In this document: piece by piece, positions 24,909 through 34,011 of the stretch | Layout of the letters: each line of letters opens with the position of its first letter | Position numbering within the stretch: position 1 is the first letter of the stretch | Origin: a bacterium | GTDB taxonomy: Bacteria > Zhuqueibacterota > Zhuqueibacteria > Zhuqueibacterales > Geothermadaptataceae | Direction: 5' to 3' | NCBI GenBank assembly: GCA_024275575.1 | Contig: JAJRYV010000079.1 | Span: forward strand, 1-63,050 | Length of the DNA: 63,050 nt | Notes under the pieces: model-generated | Told to the model about the DNA's origin: nothing | The model's database searches: none | The model's input: only the letters and a program-made list of their open reading frames with translations | Made by a program: the position numbers and the translations under genes

Positions 24909-27371
24909 ATGTTTGAACAAATAAAACCCGGCAATGTGAATCCTGAGCGTGAAGCCGTGGCTGAGGGTTATCTTTACAAACCATTAGAAAACAAAATTGG
25001 CCCCGGAATGAACCCGCGCATTCAGCGTTTACGCAAACTGAGCTTTGAGGCAGAACCGACGATTTCCATCGAGCGGGCATTGCATGAAACGGCTTTTTAC
25101 AAAGAAAACTACGGCAAATATTCCATACCGGTTTTGCGGGCGCTGACCTTTCTCGATCATTGTGAGAAAAAGACCATCTACCTCGGCGACGATGAACTGA
25201 TCGTCGGCGAACGCGGCCCGAAACCCAAAGCGATCCCCACTTTTCCCGAGCTCACCTGCCATTCGGTGGAGGATTTCCACGTGCTCAATACCCGTGACAT
25301 GCAACGCTACATCACGACGCCGGAGGATATCGAAACATACGCCAGCGAGGTGATTCCTTACTGGCAAGGCAAAACCCAGCGTGAACGCATTTTTAACCAT
25401 GTGCCTGAGGCATGGAAAAGAGCTTACGAAGCCGGTTTGTTCACCGAATTCATGGAGCAGCGCGCTCCCGGACACACCGCTCTTGACGGCAAAATATACC
25501 AGAAAGGTATGCTCGATTTTAAGCGCGAAATCGAGGAAAATATAGCCACGCTGGATTACCTCAACGACCCGCAGGCAACCGATAAAGCCGAGCAGTGGAA
25601 AGCCATGTCCATCTCCTGCGATGCGGTGATCGTTTTTGCGGAACGCCATGCTGATCTGGCGGAGAAAATGGCGACGCTGGAAACGAAGCCACAGCGGGTC
25701 GCCGAACTCGAAAAAATCGCTCAAATATGCCGCCGGGTTCCAGCGCACGCACCACGCACATTTTGGCAAGCCATCCAGATGTACTGGTTCGTGCATCTCG
25801 GCGCCATCACTGAACTCAACGGCTGGGATGCCATGAACCCTGGGCATTTCGATCAGCATTTGACGCCGTTTTATGAAAGAGAGCTCGCGGCAGGCACGCT
25901 GACGCGCGAGCAGGCAAAAGAGCTGCTCTCCTGTTTCTGGATCAAAGTCAACAACCACCCGGCGCCGCCGAAAGTGGGCATCACGGCGAGGGAAAGCGGC
26001 ACCTACAACGATTTTACTAATATCAACATCGGCGGCATCAAAAGTGACGGTAGTGATGGCAGCAGCGAGGTTTCTTATATCATGCTGGAAGTGATTGAAG
26101 AGCTGCATATTTTACAGCCGGGCAGCTCGGTGCACATCAGCTCGAAAACGCCGGACAAGTTCCTGCATGCCGCCGTGCGTGTTATCCGCCGGGGGCATGG
26201 TTACCCCTCTATTTTTAATCCTGATATTTACATTTCCGAAATGCTGCGTCAGGGCAAGTCATTAGACGATGCGCGCGAGGGTGGCTGCAGTGGCTGCATC
26301 GAGGTCGGCGCTTTTGGCAAAGAGGCCTATCTGCTCACCGGTTATCTCAATGTCCCGAAAATTCTTGAGGTCACCCTCAATAACGGCATCGACCCGGTCA
26401 CCGGTAAAATCGTCGGCATTCATACGGGTGATCCGCTAACATTGCAATCATTTGAGGAATTATACAGCGCTTTTCAAAAACAACTTGATTTCGTCATCGA
26501 TGAGAAAATCCGTGTGAGCAATTACATCGACCGCATGTTTGCCAAATATGCCCCGGCGCCTTTTCTTTCTGTGGTGATCGAAGATTGCCTCGGCAAAGGC
26601 CGGGATTATTATGACGGCGGTCCACGCTACAACACCAGTTATATCCAGTGTTGCGGTCTCGGCACCATCACAGATAGCCTTGCTGCGCTGAAAAAACATG
26701 TCTATGAAGATAAAACTTTCAGTATGGAACAGGTGTTAAAAGCATTGGCGGAAAATTTTGCAGGTGAGGAATTCATGCGGCAGACGATCATCAACAAGAC
26801 ACCGTTTTTCGGCAATGATAACGACTATGCTGATGACATCGCTGTGCGTGTCTACAACGATCTTTTTGCTGCGATCGACGGCAAACCGAATATTAAAAAA
26901 GGCGGTAAATACCATTTGAACATGCTTTCCACGACCTGCCATGTTTATTTCGGCAAAGTGCTGGGTGCAACGCCCAATGGCCGTCTTGCCGGAAAATCAA
27001 TCTCCGACGGTACTTCGCCCTCGCACGGTGCTGATACGCACGGCCCCTCGGCAGTGATCAAATCGCTGACGAAAATCGATCACGTGAAATCCGGCGGCAC
27101 CTTGCTCAATCAGCGTTTCATGCCCGGTTTGCTGAAACGGGAGGAGGACATCAAAAAGCTGGGGCAGCTCATCCGCAGCTATTTTATCCTCGGCGGGCAT
27201 CATATCCAGTTCAATATCGTCGATACGGCGACATTGCTGGCAGCGCAAAAATCTCCCGATGATTACAGGGATCTGCTGGTGCGCATGGCGGGTTACAGTG
27301 ATTATTTCAATGACATGAACGCCGATTTGCAGCAGGAAGTGATCGAACGCACGGAGAATGAAGCATTTTAG
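24909..27371 (+). CDS. Glycyl radical enzyme, trans-4-hydroxyproline dehydratase (HypD)-like
   Basis: An 820-residue oxygen-sensitive radical enzyme. The C-terminal loop RMAGYSDYF carries the radical glycine G795. The thiyl cysteine is C463 in GCSGCIEVG, with the base glutamate E465 two residues on. The CxE pattern excludes pyruvate formate-lyase (Cys-Cys) and marks a dehydratase or lyase. Long stretches, such as IPVLRAL, ELIVGE, FTEFMEQRAPGHT and QAIQMYWFVH, match the HypD family as I remember it. HypD removes water from hydroxyproline to give pyrroline-5-carboxylate. Here the residues after the base differ from the HypD pattern I recall, so the substrate may differ. GGAG lies before the ATG. 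Its activase follows. Confidence 0.82.
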   Translation: MFEQIKPGNVNPEREAVAEGYLYKPLENKIGPGMNPRIQRLRKLSFEAEPTISIERALHETAFYKENYGKYSIPVLRALTFLDHCEKKTIYLGDDELIVGERGPKPKAIPTFPELTCHSVEDFHVLNTRDMQRYITTPEDIETYASEVIPYWQGKTQRERIFNHVPEAWKRAYEAGLFTEFMEQRAPGHTALDGKIYQKGMLDFKREIEENIATLDYLNDPQATDKAEQWKAMSISCDAVIVFAERHADLAEKMATLETKPQRVAELEKIAQICRRVPAHAPRTFWQAIQMYWFVHLGAITELNGWDAMNPGHFDQHLTPFYERELAAGTLTREQAKELLSCFWIKVNNHPAPPKVGITARESGTYNDFTNINIGGIKSDGSDGSSEVSYIMLEVIEELHILQPGSSVHISSKTPDKFLHAAVRVIRRGHGYPSIFNPDIYISEMLRQGKSLDDAREGGCSGCIEVGAFGKEAYLLTGYLNVPKILEVTLNNGIDPVTGKIVGIHTGDPLTLQSFEELYSAFQKQLDFVIDEKIRVSNYIDRMFAKYAPAPFLSVVIEDCLGKGRDYYDGGPRYNTSYIQCCGLGTITDSLAALKKHVYEDKTFSMEQVLKALAENFAGEEFMRQTIINKTPFFGNDNDYADDIAVRVYNDLFAAIDGKPNIKKGGKYHLNMLSTTCHVYFGKVLGATPNGRLAGKSISDGTSPSHGADTHGPSAVIKSLTKIDHVKSGGTLLNQRFMPGLLKREEDIKKLGQLIRSYFILGGHHIQFNIVDTATLLAAQKSPDDYRDLLVRMAGYSDYFNDMNADLQQEVIERTENEAF

Positions 27372-27858
27372 ACAATTATTCTTTCGCCACGGATGAAATT
27401 CGGATTTATGTGAACGATTACTGTCAAGCTGCTGTGATTTATAATAAAATCCATCACTTATTAGCCTCGGTATTTATTGGGTTCCCAATAAAATCATTCG
27501 GGAATGACAAAGAAAGCAGCTTTCCCGGATGGGCAATAATTATAAAATCTGTGAAATTTCGTGCAGCTCCGAGGCTTATTCACCAGAATTAAGCAATGGC
27601 CACAAAGACTCCGGGATGGTAGAGTAAAAAAACATAAGGATAGGTTTTTAAGCTGAATTATTATTAGATTTTTACTGACTAAAAATATCTGTGTTCAATC
27701 AGTGTAAATCCGTGGCTAACATCCGGACGTGGTCAGATTTTAATTATGGAAGTTACCTTTTTCTCTGTGAGAAATATTATTTAAATTTGCTCTTCTTTGT
27801 TCTTGATGACTCTGTTGCTAAATTTATCGATAGAGCATGTAAATAAAGAAAAAACACC
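27372..27858. repeat. Intergenic stretch with degenerate 'ATCTGTGTT...AAATCCGTGG' repeats
   Basis: The nearly 490 bases between enzyme and activase hold no credible gene. Three spots resemble a widespread family of short intergenic repeats: 27386-27410 (CCACGGATG...CGGATTTAT), 27594-27608 (ATGGCCACAAAGAC) and 27686-27719 (ATCTGTGTTC...AAATCCGTGGC). The match is to a pattern I recall from many environmental genomes, not to a named element. Confidence 0.45.
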
Positions 27859-28767
27859 ATGAACTCAGGATTAATATTCGATGTCAAACGCTATGCGATA
27901 AACGACGGGCCGGGTATCCGCATTACGATTTTTCTCAAAGGCTGTTATTTGAACTGTGCATGGTGCCATAACCCGGAAAGCATTTCAAGCAAAGTGCAAA
28001 AAATGTACAGCGCAGACAAGTGTATGCACTGCGGCGCCTGTGTTGAAAACTGCCCGGAAAACGCCTGCACGCTGACATCCGAGGGGATAATCACCGATGC
28101 GGCATTGTGCAAACTTTGCGGCATCTGCGCTGACGTCTGTCCGGCGAAAGCCACGCAGATGTCCGGGCAGCAGGCTTCCGTGGATGAAATTATGGCGATG
28201 ATAGAAAAAGAGCGCGTATTTTTCGATCAATCCAGCGGTGGTGTGACCTTCTCCGGCGGTGAACCGTTGATGCATGCGAAGTTTCTCATCCGGCTTCTCG
28301 ATGCCTGCGGCGCCCGCGGTATTCACCGGACGGTGGATACCACCGGTTTTGCCAAAACGGAAACTTTGCTCGAAGTGGCACAACGAACCGATCATTTTTT
28401 GTACGACCTCAAAATGATGGATGCCACAGGCCACAAAAAATGGACTAATGTCGGCAATGAAGCGATTCTTACCAATTTAAAAATTCTCGCAGAAACCGGC
28501 GCCAGCATCAATATCCGTATCCCGTTGATCAAAGGTGTCAACGATGACGCGGAAAATATTGGTGCGACTGCGAAGTTTGTCGCCGGGCTGGCGGGTGAAA
28601 AAAAGCGCGTCAATCTGCTGCCGTATCATAATATCATGCTGAAAAAATATGAAAAACTGGGCGCAGTTTTCAAGCCCGGTGATATGGCGGAGCCCGACCG
28701 GCAAAAGCAGGAGACGATCATTGCGCAATTCGCCGGCTATGGCGTGCAGGCCGTACTTGGCGGGTGA
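27859..28767 (+). CDS. Glycyl radical enzyme activating enzyme (radical SAM)
   Basis: A 302-residue activase that uses S-adenosylmethionine to make the glycyl radical on its partner, here almost certainly the enzyme at 24909. The radical SAM cluster is C29-x3-C33-x2-C36. An inserted ferredoxin domain has two [4Fe-4S] sets: C55, C58, C61, C65 and C84, C87, C90, C94, as in activases of dehydratase-type glycyl radical enzymes. SGGEPL is the SAM-binding GGE motif. No Shine-Dalgarno is seen before the ATG at 27859, and nearly 490 bases separate it from the enzyme gene, so it may have its own promoter. Confidence 0.93.
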   Translation: MNSGLIFDVKRYAINDGPGIRITIFLKGCYLNCAWCHNPESISSKVQKMYSADKCMHCGACVENCPENACTLTSEGIITDAALCKLCGICADVCPAKATQMSGQQASVDEIMAMIEKERVFFDQSSGGVTFSGGEPLMHAKFLIRLLDACGARGIHRTVDTTGFAKTETLLEVAQRTDHFLYDLKMMDATGHKKWTNVGNEAILTNLKILAETGASINIRIPLIKGVNDDAENIGATAKFVAGLAGEKKRVNLLPYHNIMLKKYEKLGAVFKPGDMAEPDRQKQETIIAQFAGYGVQAVLGG

Positions 28768-28809
28768 ATTGAGCCGGTTAGTTGTAAAGCGCATCAACGG
28801 CATCTTACA

Positions 28810-28845
28810 AAAAAAAGCCGTGGGAATATAATTTTTCCCACGGCT
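28810..28845 (-). terminator. Intrinsic terminator facing the minus strand
   Basis: An 11-bp perfect stem (28816-28826 with 28835-28845) with an 8-base loop. Eight T residues follow on the minus strand, none on the plus strand. No minus-strand gene lies to the right, so its client is unknown (see findings). Confidence 0.7.
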
Positions 28846-29162
28846 CTGATGAGGAGGAGTGTGTATACGGAAAAGTCCATTGGTCATACGTGCATGGTAC
28901 CATTGAATCCTGTTACCATTGGCAACAGCCCGGCGCTGTATCTTATTCCCGGTGACTGAAAAAAATCATAAATTTACCGGCAAAAGCGGGATAAAATCCT
29001 GCCGCCATCCATGTGGCTTGAAAGCAGATGGTTTTTTGAGTTCATGAAGTTATTTTTTTGCAGCTTGATATTGCATTTTATATATTTTTATTTTATAGTT
29101 AATGCTTCATACCGTTTTGGTGACCGTTTAGTTTCAAGTTGCAAAATCATGGAGAGTTCGCC
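28846..29162. other. Intergenic region before clpS
   Basis: About 320 bases. A GAGGAGGAG at 28851-28859 precedes a 32-codon plus-strand frame from a GTG at 28861 to a TGA at 28957-28959, but the spacing is short and the peptide is unlike anything I know. Short minus-strand frames have no ribosome-binding site. I call none of them a gene. Confidence 0.45.
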
Positions 29163-29504
29163 ATGAAACCCGAATTGCCCGATGCCGGTTTTGAGGCAAA
29201 AAAGAAGACAAAAGTGATTCATATTCCGCAGTACAACGTCATCCTCTGGGATGATAATGATCACAGTTATGATTATGTTATCGAAATGCTTGTGGCTATT
29301 TTTCGCCATTCCATCGACATGGCATTTCGCATGGCTGTGGAAGTGGATAGCCGCGGCCGGGTCATCGTTGAAACCACCAGCAAGGAACGGGCGGAGTTCA
29401 AAAGGGATCAGATTCATGCCTACGGCGGGGACTGGCGAATTGAGCGTTGCAGAGGCTCAATGAGCGCGACGATCGAACCCGCTGAAAAAGGCAGCGATGA
29501 TTAA
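29163..29504 (+). CDS. clpS: ClpS-type adaptor for the Clp protease
   Basis: A 113-residue protein of the ClpS fold, which hands N-degron substrates to ClpAP. The core is WDDNDHSYDYVIEMLVAIF followed by DMAFRMAVEVDSRGR and ETTSKERAEFKRDQI. The DDND-H-Y-V start and the A/E helix match the family, while the usual xHxxG after the second helix is changed to VDSRG, as in ClpS-like proteins of several environmental phyla. Binding of N-end-rule residues is therefore likely but not certain. GGAGAG lies six bases before the ATG at 29163. glgB follows 87 bases on. Confidence 0.82.
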   Translation: MKPELPDAGFEAKKKTKVIHIPQYNVILWDDNDHSYDYVIEMLVAIFRHSIDMAFRMAVEVDSRGRVIVETTSKERAEFKRDQIHAYGGDWRIERCRGSMSATIEPAEKGSDD

Positions 29505-29591
29505 TTCCAGTAATGCATTCTGCATCATTTCCCTATTCATTTTAATCCCCAGACCAATCATTATAATTTTTAAATAGAAAGCCGAAAACCG

Positions 29592-31805
29592 GTGACGAAA
29601 TTTTTAAAAAAAGAAGATGTCCTGAAAATCGTTCATGGCGAACATCACGATCCCTTCAGTATTCTCGGATTACATCAGTTCGCCAGTGGAAACGATAAAA
29701 GATATTCCATCCGCGCTTTTGTGCCCACGGCTGCAAGCATGGCTGTCATCAGCGAAAATAAAAAAAACAGCGCACGCCCAATGAAGAAGCTGCATGATGA
29801 CGGTTTTTTTGAACTGCAATTTGCCAAAAATAAACGCCCGGAATCCTATAAACTGCAAGCAACCGATTTTCAGGGCAATTCATGGGAATTCCACGATCCT
29901 TATAATTTTCCCGTATTGTTGAGCGAATTCGATATCTATCTTTACGGCGAGGGCAATTTTTATCAGATGTACGAGAAATTTGGCGCCCATCTCGTCGAAA
30001 TAAACGGTATTCGCGGTGTTCAGTTTGTCGTCTGGGCGCCCAATGCAAAACGCGTCGCTGTGGTCGGTGATTTTAACGGATGGGATGGCCGGCGGCATGC
30101 CATGCGACAGCACCCGGGCATTGGCGTCTGGGAAATATTTCTGCCCGGAATCGAAGAGGGCGCTATCTATAAATATGAAATCAAAACCCATGACGGCCAT
30201 CTGCGCATAAAAACCGATCCCCTCGGTTTTCGCTCGGAACTGCGCCCGGCCAACGCTTCCATCGTTTATGATATAAGCCGCTACCGCTGGCATGATGAGC
30301 AATGGCTGCAAAAGCGCAGAAACAGCGATATCCTGCACAGCCCAATTTCCGTTTATGAAGTCCATTTGGGAAGCTGGAAACGGGTGACCGGGGAAAATAA
30401 TCGCTGGCTGACCTATCGCGAGCTGGCACACGATCTCGCGGAATATGTCAAAGGGCTCGGGCATACACACATCGAACTCATGCCGGTTACCGAGCACCCT
30501 TTCGATGGCTCGTGGGGCTACCAAACGACGGGATATTTCGCCCCAACCAGCCGCTACGGCACACCCGATGATTTTAAATATTTCGTTGATCACATGCATC
30601 AGCAGGGCATCGGTATTATTCTCGACTGGGTGCCGGCTCATTTTCCCAAAGATGATTTCGGGTTGCGGCTTTTTGACGGTACAGCATTGTATGAACACGC
30701 CGACCCACGCCTGGGCGAACATCCGGACTGGGGTACGCTTATATTCAATTACGGCCGCAATGAGGTGCGCAATTTTCTTATTTCCAATGCGCTTTTCTGG
30801 CTCGACGAATACCATATCGACGGCCTGCGGGTCGATGCCGTTGCCTCGATGCTCTATCTCGATTATTCCCGTGAAGAGGGCGATTGGATCCCCAACAAAT
30901 TCGGTGGCCGGGAAAATCTCGAAGCCATCGATTTTCTCAAGAAATTGAACGAGGAAGTTTATGCCGGCCATCCCAACGTGCTGATGATCGCCGAAGAATC
31001 CACCTCCTGGCCCGGTGTTTCGCGGCCGACTTATCTTGGCGGCCTCGGTTTCGGGCTGAAATGGAACATGGGCTGGATGAATGACTTCCTCGAATATATC
31101 GAAAAAGATGCCATCCACCGCCGCTATCATCACGACAATCTGACTTTCGGCCTAGTCTACGCGTTCACGGAGAATTTCCAGCTTGTGCTGTCGCATGATG
31201 AGGTCGTGCACGGCAAAAAAGCCCTGCTCGATAAAATGCCCGGTGACTTGTGGCAAAAATTTGCCAACCTGCGCCTTTCCTATGGCTTCATGTTCGGGCA
31301 TCCCGGCAAAAAGCTGCTTTTTATGGGTGCGGAAATCGGGCAGTGGGAAGAGTGGACGCACACCAAAAGCCTCGACTGGCATCTCTTTGACTTCGAGCTG
31401 CACCGCGGGCTGCAATTATTTGTCAAAGATTTGAACCATTTGTACAAATCTACCCCGGCATTGTGGGAGGATGATTTCACCCACGAAGGTTTTCAGTGGA
31501 TCGATTTTCAGGACAGCGACAACAGCGTCTTGTCTTTTATCCGCAAGGCCAAATCAAGCAATGAATTCGTTGTGGTCGTGTGCAATTTCACTCCGGTGCC
31601 GCGCAACGGATACAGAATCGGCGTGCCGGAGGCAGGATACTATCATGAAATTCTCAACAGTGATTCAGAGTTTTATGGCGGCAGCAACACCGGCAACAAC
31701 GGTGGCGAACACGCGCAGAGCCACCCCCATCACGGCTTCGCACATTCACTCAGCCTGGTTTTGCCGCCGTTGGCGACGCTTATATTAAAGCGGATTGGTG
31801 AGTAG
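29592..31805 (+). CDS. glgB: 1,4-alpha-glucan (glycogen) branching enzyme
   Basis: A 737-residue GH13 enzyme that moves an oligoglucan to make alpha-1,6 branches in glycogen. An N-terminal GlgB domain (about 13-105) and CBM48 (about 130-215, VGDFNGWDG) precede the (beta/alpha)8 barrel, which has nucleophile D415 (GLRVDAVA), acid/base E468 (MIAEES) and D536 ([10 protein letters not shown]). The C-terminal beta domain has a His/Gly/Asn-rich loop ([11 protein letters not shown]...SHPHHG), which is unusual. The start is a GTG at 29592 with a weak purine stretch upstream. No other glycogen gene is adjacent. Confidence 0.96.
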   Translation: MTKFLKKEDVLKIVHGEHHDPFSILGLHQFASGNDKRYSIRAFVPTAASMAVISENKKNSARPMKKLHDDGFFELQFAKNKRPESYKLQATDFQGNSWEFHDPYNFPVLLSEFDIYLYGEGNFYQMYEKFGAHLVEINGIRGVQFVVWAPNAKRVAVVGDFNGWDGRRHAMRQHPGIGVWEIFLPGIEEGAIYKYEIKTHDGHLRIKTDPLGFRSELRPANASIVYDISRYRWHDEQWLQKRRNSDILHSPISVYEVHLGSWKRVTGENNRWLTYRELAHDLAEYVKGLGHTHIELMPVTEHPFDGSWGYQTTGYFAPTSRYGTPDDFKYFVDHMHQQGIGIILDWVPAHFPKDDFGLRLFDGTALYEHADPRLGEHPDWGTLIFNYGRNEVRNFLISNALFWLDEYHIDGLRVDAVASMLYLDYSREEGDWIPNKFGGRENLEAIDFLKKLNEEVYAGHPNVLMIAEESTSWPGVSRPTYLGGLGFGLKWNMGWMNDFLEYIEKDAIHRRYHHDNLTFGLVYAFTENFQLVLSHDEVVHGKKALLDKMPGDLWQKFANLRLSYGFMFGHPGKKLLFMGAEIGQWEEWTHTKSLDWHLFDFELHRGLQLFVKDLNHLYKSTPALWEDDFTHEGFQWIDFQDSDNSVLSFIRKAKSSNEFVVVVCNFTPVPRNGYRIGVPEAGYYHEILNSDSEFYGGSNTGNNGGEHAQSHPHHGFAHSLSLVLPPLATLILKRIGE

Positions 31806-31836
31806 GGAATAGGGGGCTCGATAAAGGAGTCTACCC

Positions 31837-33021
31837 ATGTTGACCAATGAAGAAATAAAACGGCTTCTGAACGATATGGAAGCCGACAATATTGAGCGGA
31901 CTGTTTCCAAAAATAAAACAGATAAATTTTGCCAGGCCATCTGTGCCTTTGCCAACGACATGCCGGGGCATGGAAAACCAGGCTATCTGATCATTGGCGC
32001 TGATGACAAAACCGGGAAGATTACGGGGATTGAAATCACGGATCAACTGCTGCAAAACCTAGCCGGCTCCCGCGACTCCGGCCAGATTGTGCCTTTGCCC
32101 TCTCTCACGGTGCAAAAACACTCTTTTCCCGAAGGAGATATCGCGGTGGTGCAAGTGCAACCATCAGACATGCCGCCGGTCCGCTACCGGGGTCGTGTTT
32201 GGATTCGGGTTGGCCCACGCCGAGCTGTCGCAGCTGAACACGAAGAGCGGATACTTACTGAACGCCGGGTGTATAACGCCAGGACATTCGACATGCAACC
32301 CTGCCTTGGCTGCGGCCAGGATCAAATCGTCTTTTCTCTCTTCGATGATTACCGCACCGCCGCCATCGCCCCGGAAATCATCGAAGAGAATGATCGTGAT
32401 ATGTTTCAGCAGATGGCCGCACTGGGGTTATGGGACATGCAAAATCAGTGTGTTACCAATGCCGGCGCCCTGTTGTTTTCAGAAGCGCCACAAAATTGGT
32501 TACCCGGCACTTATCTCCAGTATGTTCGGTTCGAAGGGGACGGCCTGGAATCCGATACTCTGGACGAGCGCAAGTTTACCGGTGATTTGCCAACAATCCT
32601 TCGGGAACTGGATGCATTCATAAAAACGCTGTTTCCTTCCCGCCCTGTCCCGGTTTCTGCACTAAGGGAAAAACAGATAACTCCTTATCCGCAATGGGCC
32701 ATTCGCGAACTGCTCATGAACGCAGTCATGCACCGTGACTATCAGTCTAATGCACCGGTTCGTTTTTACTGGTTTTTCGATAGAATCGAAATTCAGAACC
32801 CGGGCGGATTATATGGCGCCGCCACTGATTTCCCCAATCAAAACGATTACCGAAACCCTAAAATTGCAGAAGCGATGAAAAACCTTGCTTATATCAATCA
32901 GTTCGGTCGAGGAATAGCCACTGCCCAAACAGTTTTACAAAAAAACGGCAATCCACCGGCTGAATTCACCATCGACAAACCCAATTATTTTCTCGCAACT
33001 GTGCCGGGTGCTGAATTATGA
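31837..33021 (+). CDS. Schlafen AlbA_2 / HATPase_c_4 protein
   Basis: A 394-residue protein. The N-terminal AlbA_2 (Schlafen core) domain (about 15-145) has the conserved acidic start (NIERTVSKNKTDKFC), AFANDMPG, IIGADD and the IRVGPR strand. The C-terminal half holds a GHKL-type ATP-binding part, with the N box RELLMNAVMHRDY, NPGG and FGRGI. The family is annotated as an ATP-binding or transcriptional regulator and occurs in defence and mobile loci; some Schlafen domains cut RNA. AAAGGAG lies seven bases before the ATG. Its last four bases overlap the start of the ParA-like gene (ATGA), so the two are translationally coupled. Confidence 0.86.
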   Translation: MLTNEEIKRLLNDMEADNIERTVSKNKTDKFCQAICAFANDMPGHGKPGYLIIGADDKTGKITGIEITDQLLQNLAGSRDSGQIVPLPSLTVQKHSFPEGDIAVVQVQPSDMPPVRYRGRVWIRVGPRRAVAAEHEERILTERRVYNARTFDMQPCLGCGQDQIVFSLFDDYRTAAIAPEIIEENDRDMFQQMAALGLWDMQNQCVTNAGALLFSEAPQNWLPGTYLQYVRFEGDGLESDTLDERKFTGDLPTILRELDAFIKTLFPSRPVPVSALREKQITPYPQWAIRELLMNAVMHRDYQSNAPVRFYWFFDRIEIQNPGGLYGAATDFPNQNDYRNPKIAEAMKNLAYINQFGRGIATAQTVLQKNGNPPAEFTIDKPNYFLATVPGAEL

Positions 33022-34001
33022 AAACCATAGCTTTTTTTAATAATAAAGGTGGCGTTGGCAAAACCACGCTGGTCTACCACATTGCCTGGATGATGGCGGA
33101 ACAGGGGCATAACGTGCTGGCAGCCGACCTGGACCCGCAAGCGAATCTCTCAAGCATGTTTCTTGAAGATGAGCGCCTGGAAGAGTTGTGGCCGGAAAAT
33201 GGAGACCATCTAAGCTTTTTGCCGTGTATTTCGCCAATTCTGGAAGGGACCGGTGATATTGCGCCTGCGTACACTGAGAAAATCCTGGATAACCTGCACC
33301 TGATTCCCGGTGATCTTGGATTGTCCAATTTTGAGGATAAACTCTCGGACAGTTGGCCTCGTTGCCTGGATAATGATGCGGCAGCGTTTCGCGCCATTAC
33401 GGCTTTTTATCGTATCATTTATGCCGCCGCCGGGAATATATCCGCGGATATTGTGCTGATTGACGTCGGCCCCAATCTGGGCGCTATCAATCGCTCTGCG
33501 TTGATTGCAGCAGATTATGTCATTTCACCGCTGGCACCTGACCTTTATTCTCTGCAGGGCCTAAAAAATCTTGGGCCGACATTAAACCAATGGCGACTTG
33601 GGTGGAAAAAAAGACTGGAACAGAAGCCGGAAAAATTAGAGATTTCTTTCCCCTCCGGCAGTATGACACCGGTGGGTTATATCATTATGCAACATGTTGA
33701 GCGAAAAAGCCGCCCGGTTAAATCCTATCAAAAATGGGTGGAGAGAATACCTGCCACTTACCGGGAATATATTCTCAAGCAAGCAGGCGATTCGCCGTCT
33801 GAAGGTGACGACCCCAACCGCATCGGACTGGTTCGTCATTATCAAAGCTTAATGCCCATGGCGCAGGAAGCAAGAAAAGCTGTTTTTTTTCTCAAACCGG
33901 CAGAGGGTGCTATCGGCGCTCACGCCCAAAGCGTGCGAAAATGCTACATGGATTTTAAGCAGATTACAGAAACTATACTGCAAAAAACGAAATTGGGGTA
34001 G
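33018..34001 (+). CDS. ParA/MinD-family ATPase
   Basis: A 327-residue P-loop ATPase with the deviant Walker A KGGVGKTT (residues 10-17), AADLDPQANLS (A' motif) and VLIDVGPNLG (Walker B). The order fits ParA-type enzymes, which dimerise on ATP and bind DNA non-specifically. It is longer than minimal ParA, with an extra C-terminal region (about 200-327) rich in basic residues. No parB or centromere-like repeat is nearby, so plasmid-type partition is unlikely. It overlaps the AlbA_2 gene by ATGA, and the SRPBCC gene starts 11 bases after its stop. It probably works with the AlbA_2 protein. Confidence 0.88.
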   Translation: MKTIAFFNNKGGVGKTTLVYHIAWMMAEQGHNVLAADLDPQANLSSMFLEDERLEELWPENGDHLSFLPCISPILEGTGDIAPAYTEKILDNLHLIPGDLGLSNFEDKLSDSWPRCLDNDAAAFRAITAFYRIIYAAAGNISADIVLIDVGPNLGAINRSALIAADYVISPLAPDLYSLQGLKNLGPTLNQWRLGWKKRLEQKPEKLEISFPSGSMTPVGYIIMQHVERKSRPVKSYQKWVERIPATYREYILKQAGDSPSEGDDPNRIGLVRHYQSLMPMAQEARKAVFFLKPAEGAIGAHAQSVRKCYMDFKQITETILQKTKLG

Positions 34002-34011
34002 ATGTGGATAA

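Noticed and set aside
27410-27592. 60-codon frame between the glycyl radical enzyme and its activase
   Set aside because: No ribosome-binding site, no family resemblance, and it lies in a repeat-bearing gap.
28861-28959. 32-codon frame from a GTG just after GAGGAGGAG
   Set aside because: The spacing to the Shine-Dalgarno is very short, the peptide is unlike any known to me, and no terminator follows it; kept only as a note.
29880-31133. 417-codon minus-strand frame inside glgB
   Set aside because: Antisense shadow of a gene whose catalytic motifs are all on the plus strand.
33018-34001. ParA-like gene as evidence of a plasmid or integrated plasmid
   Set aside because: No parB, replication gene, integrase or centromere-like repeat is near, and the flanks are ordinary chromosomal genes.
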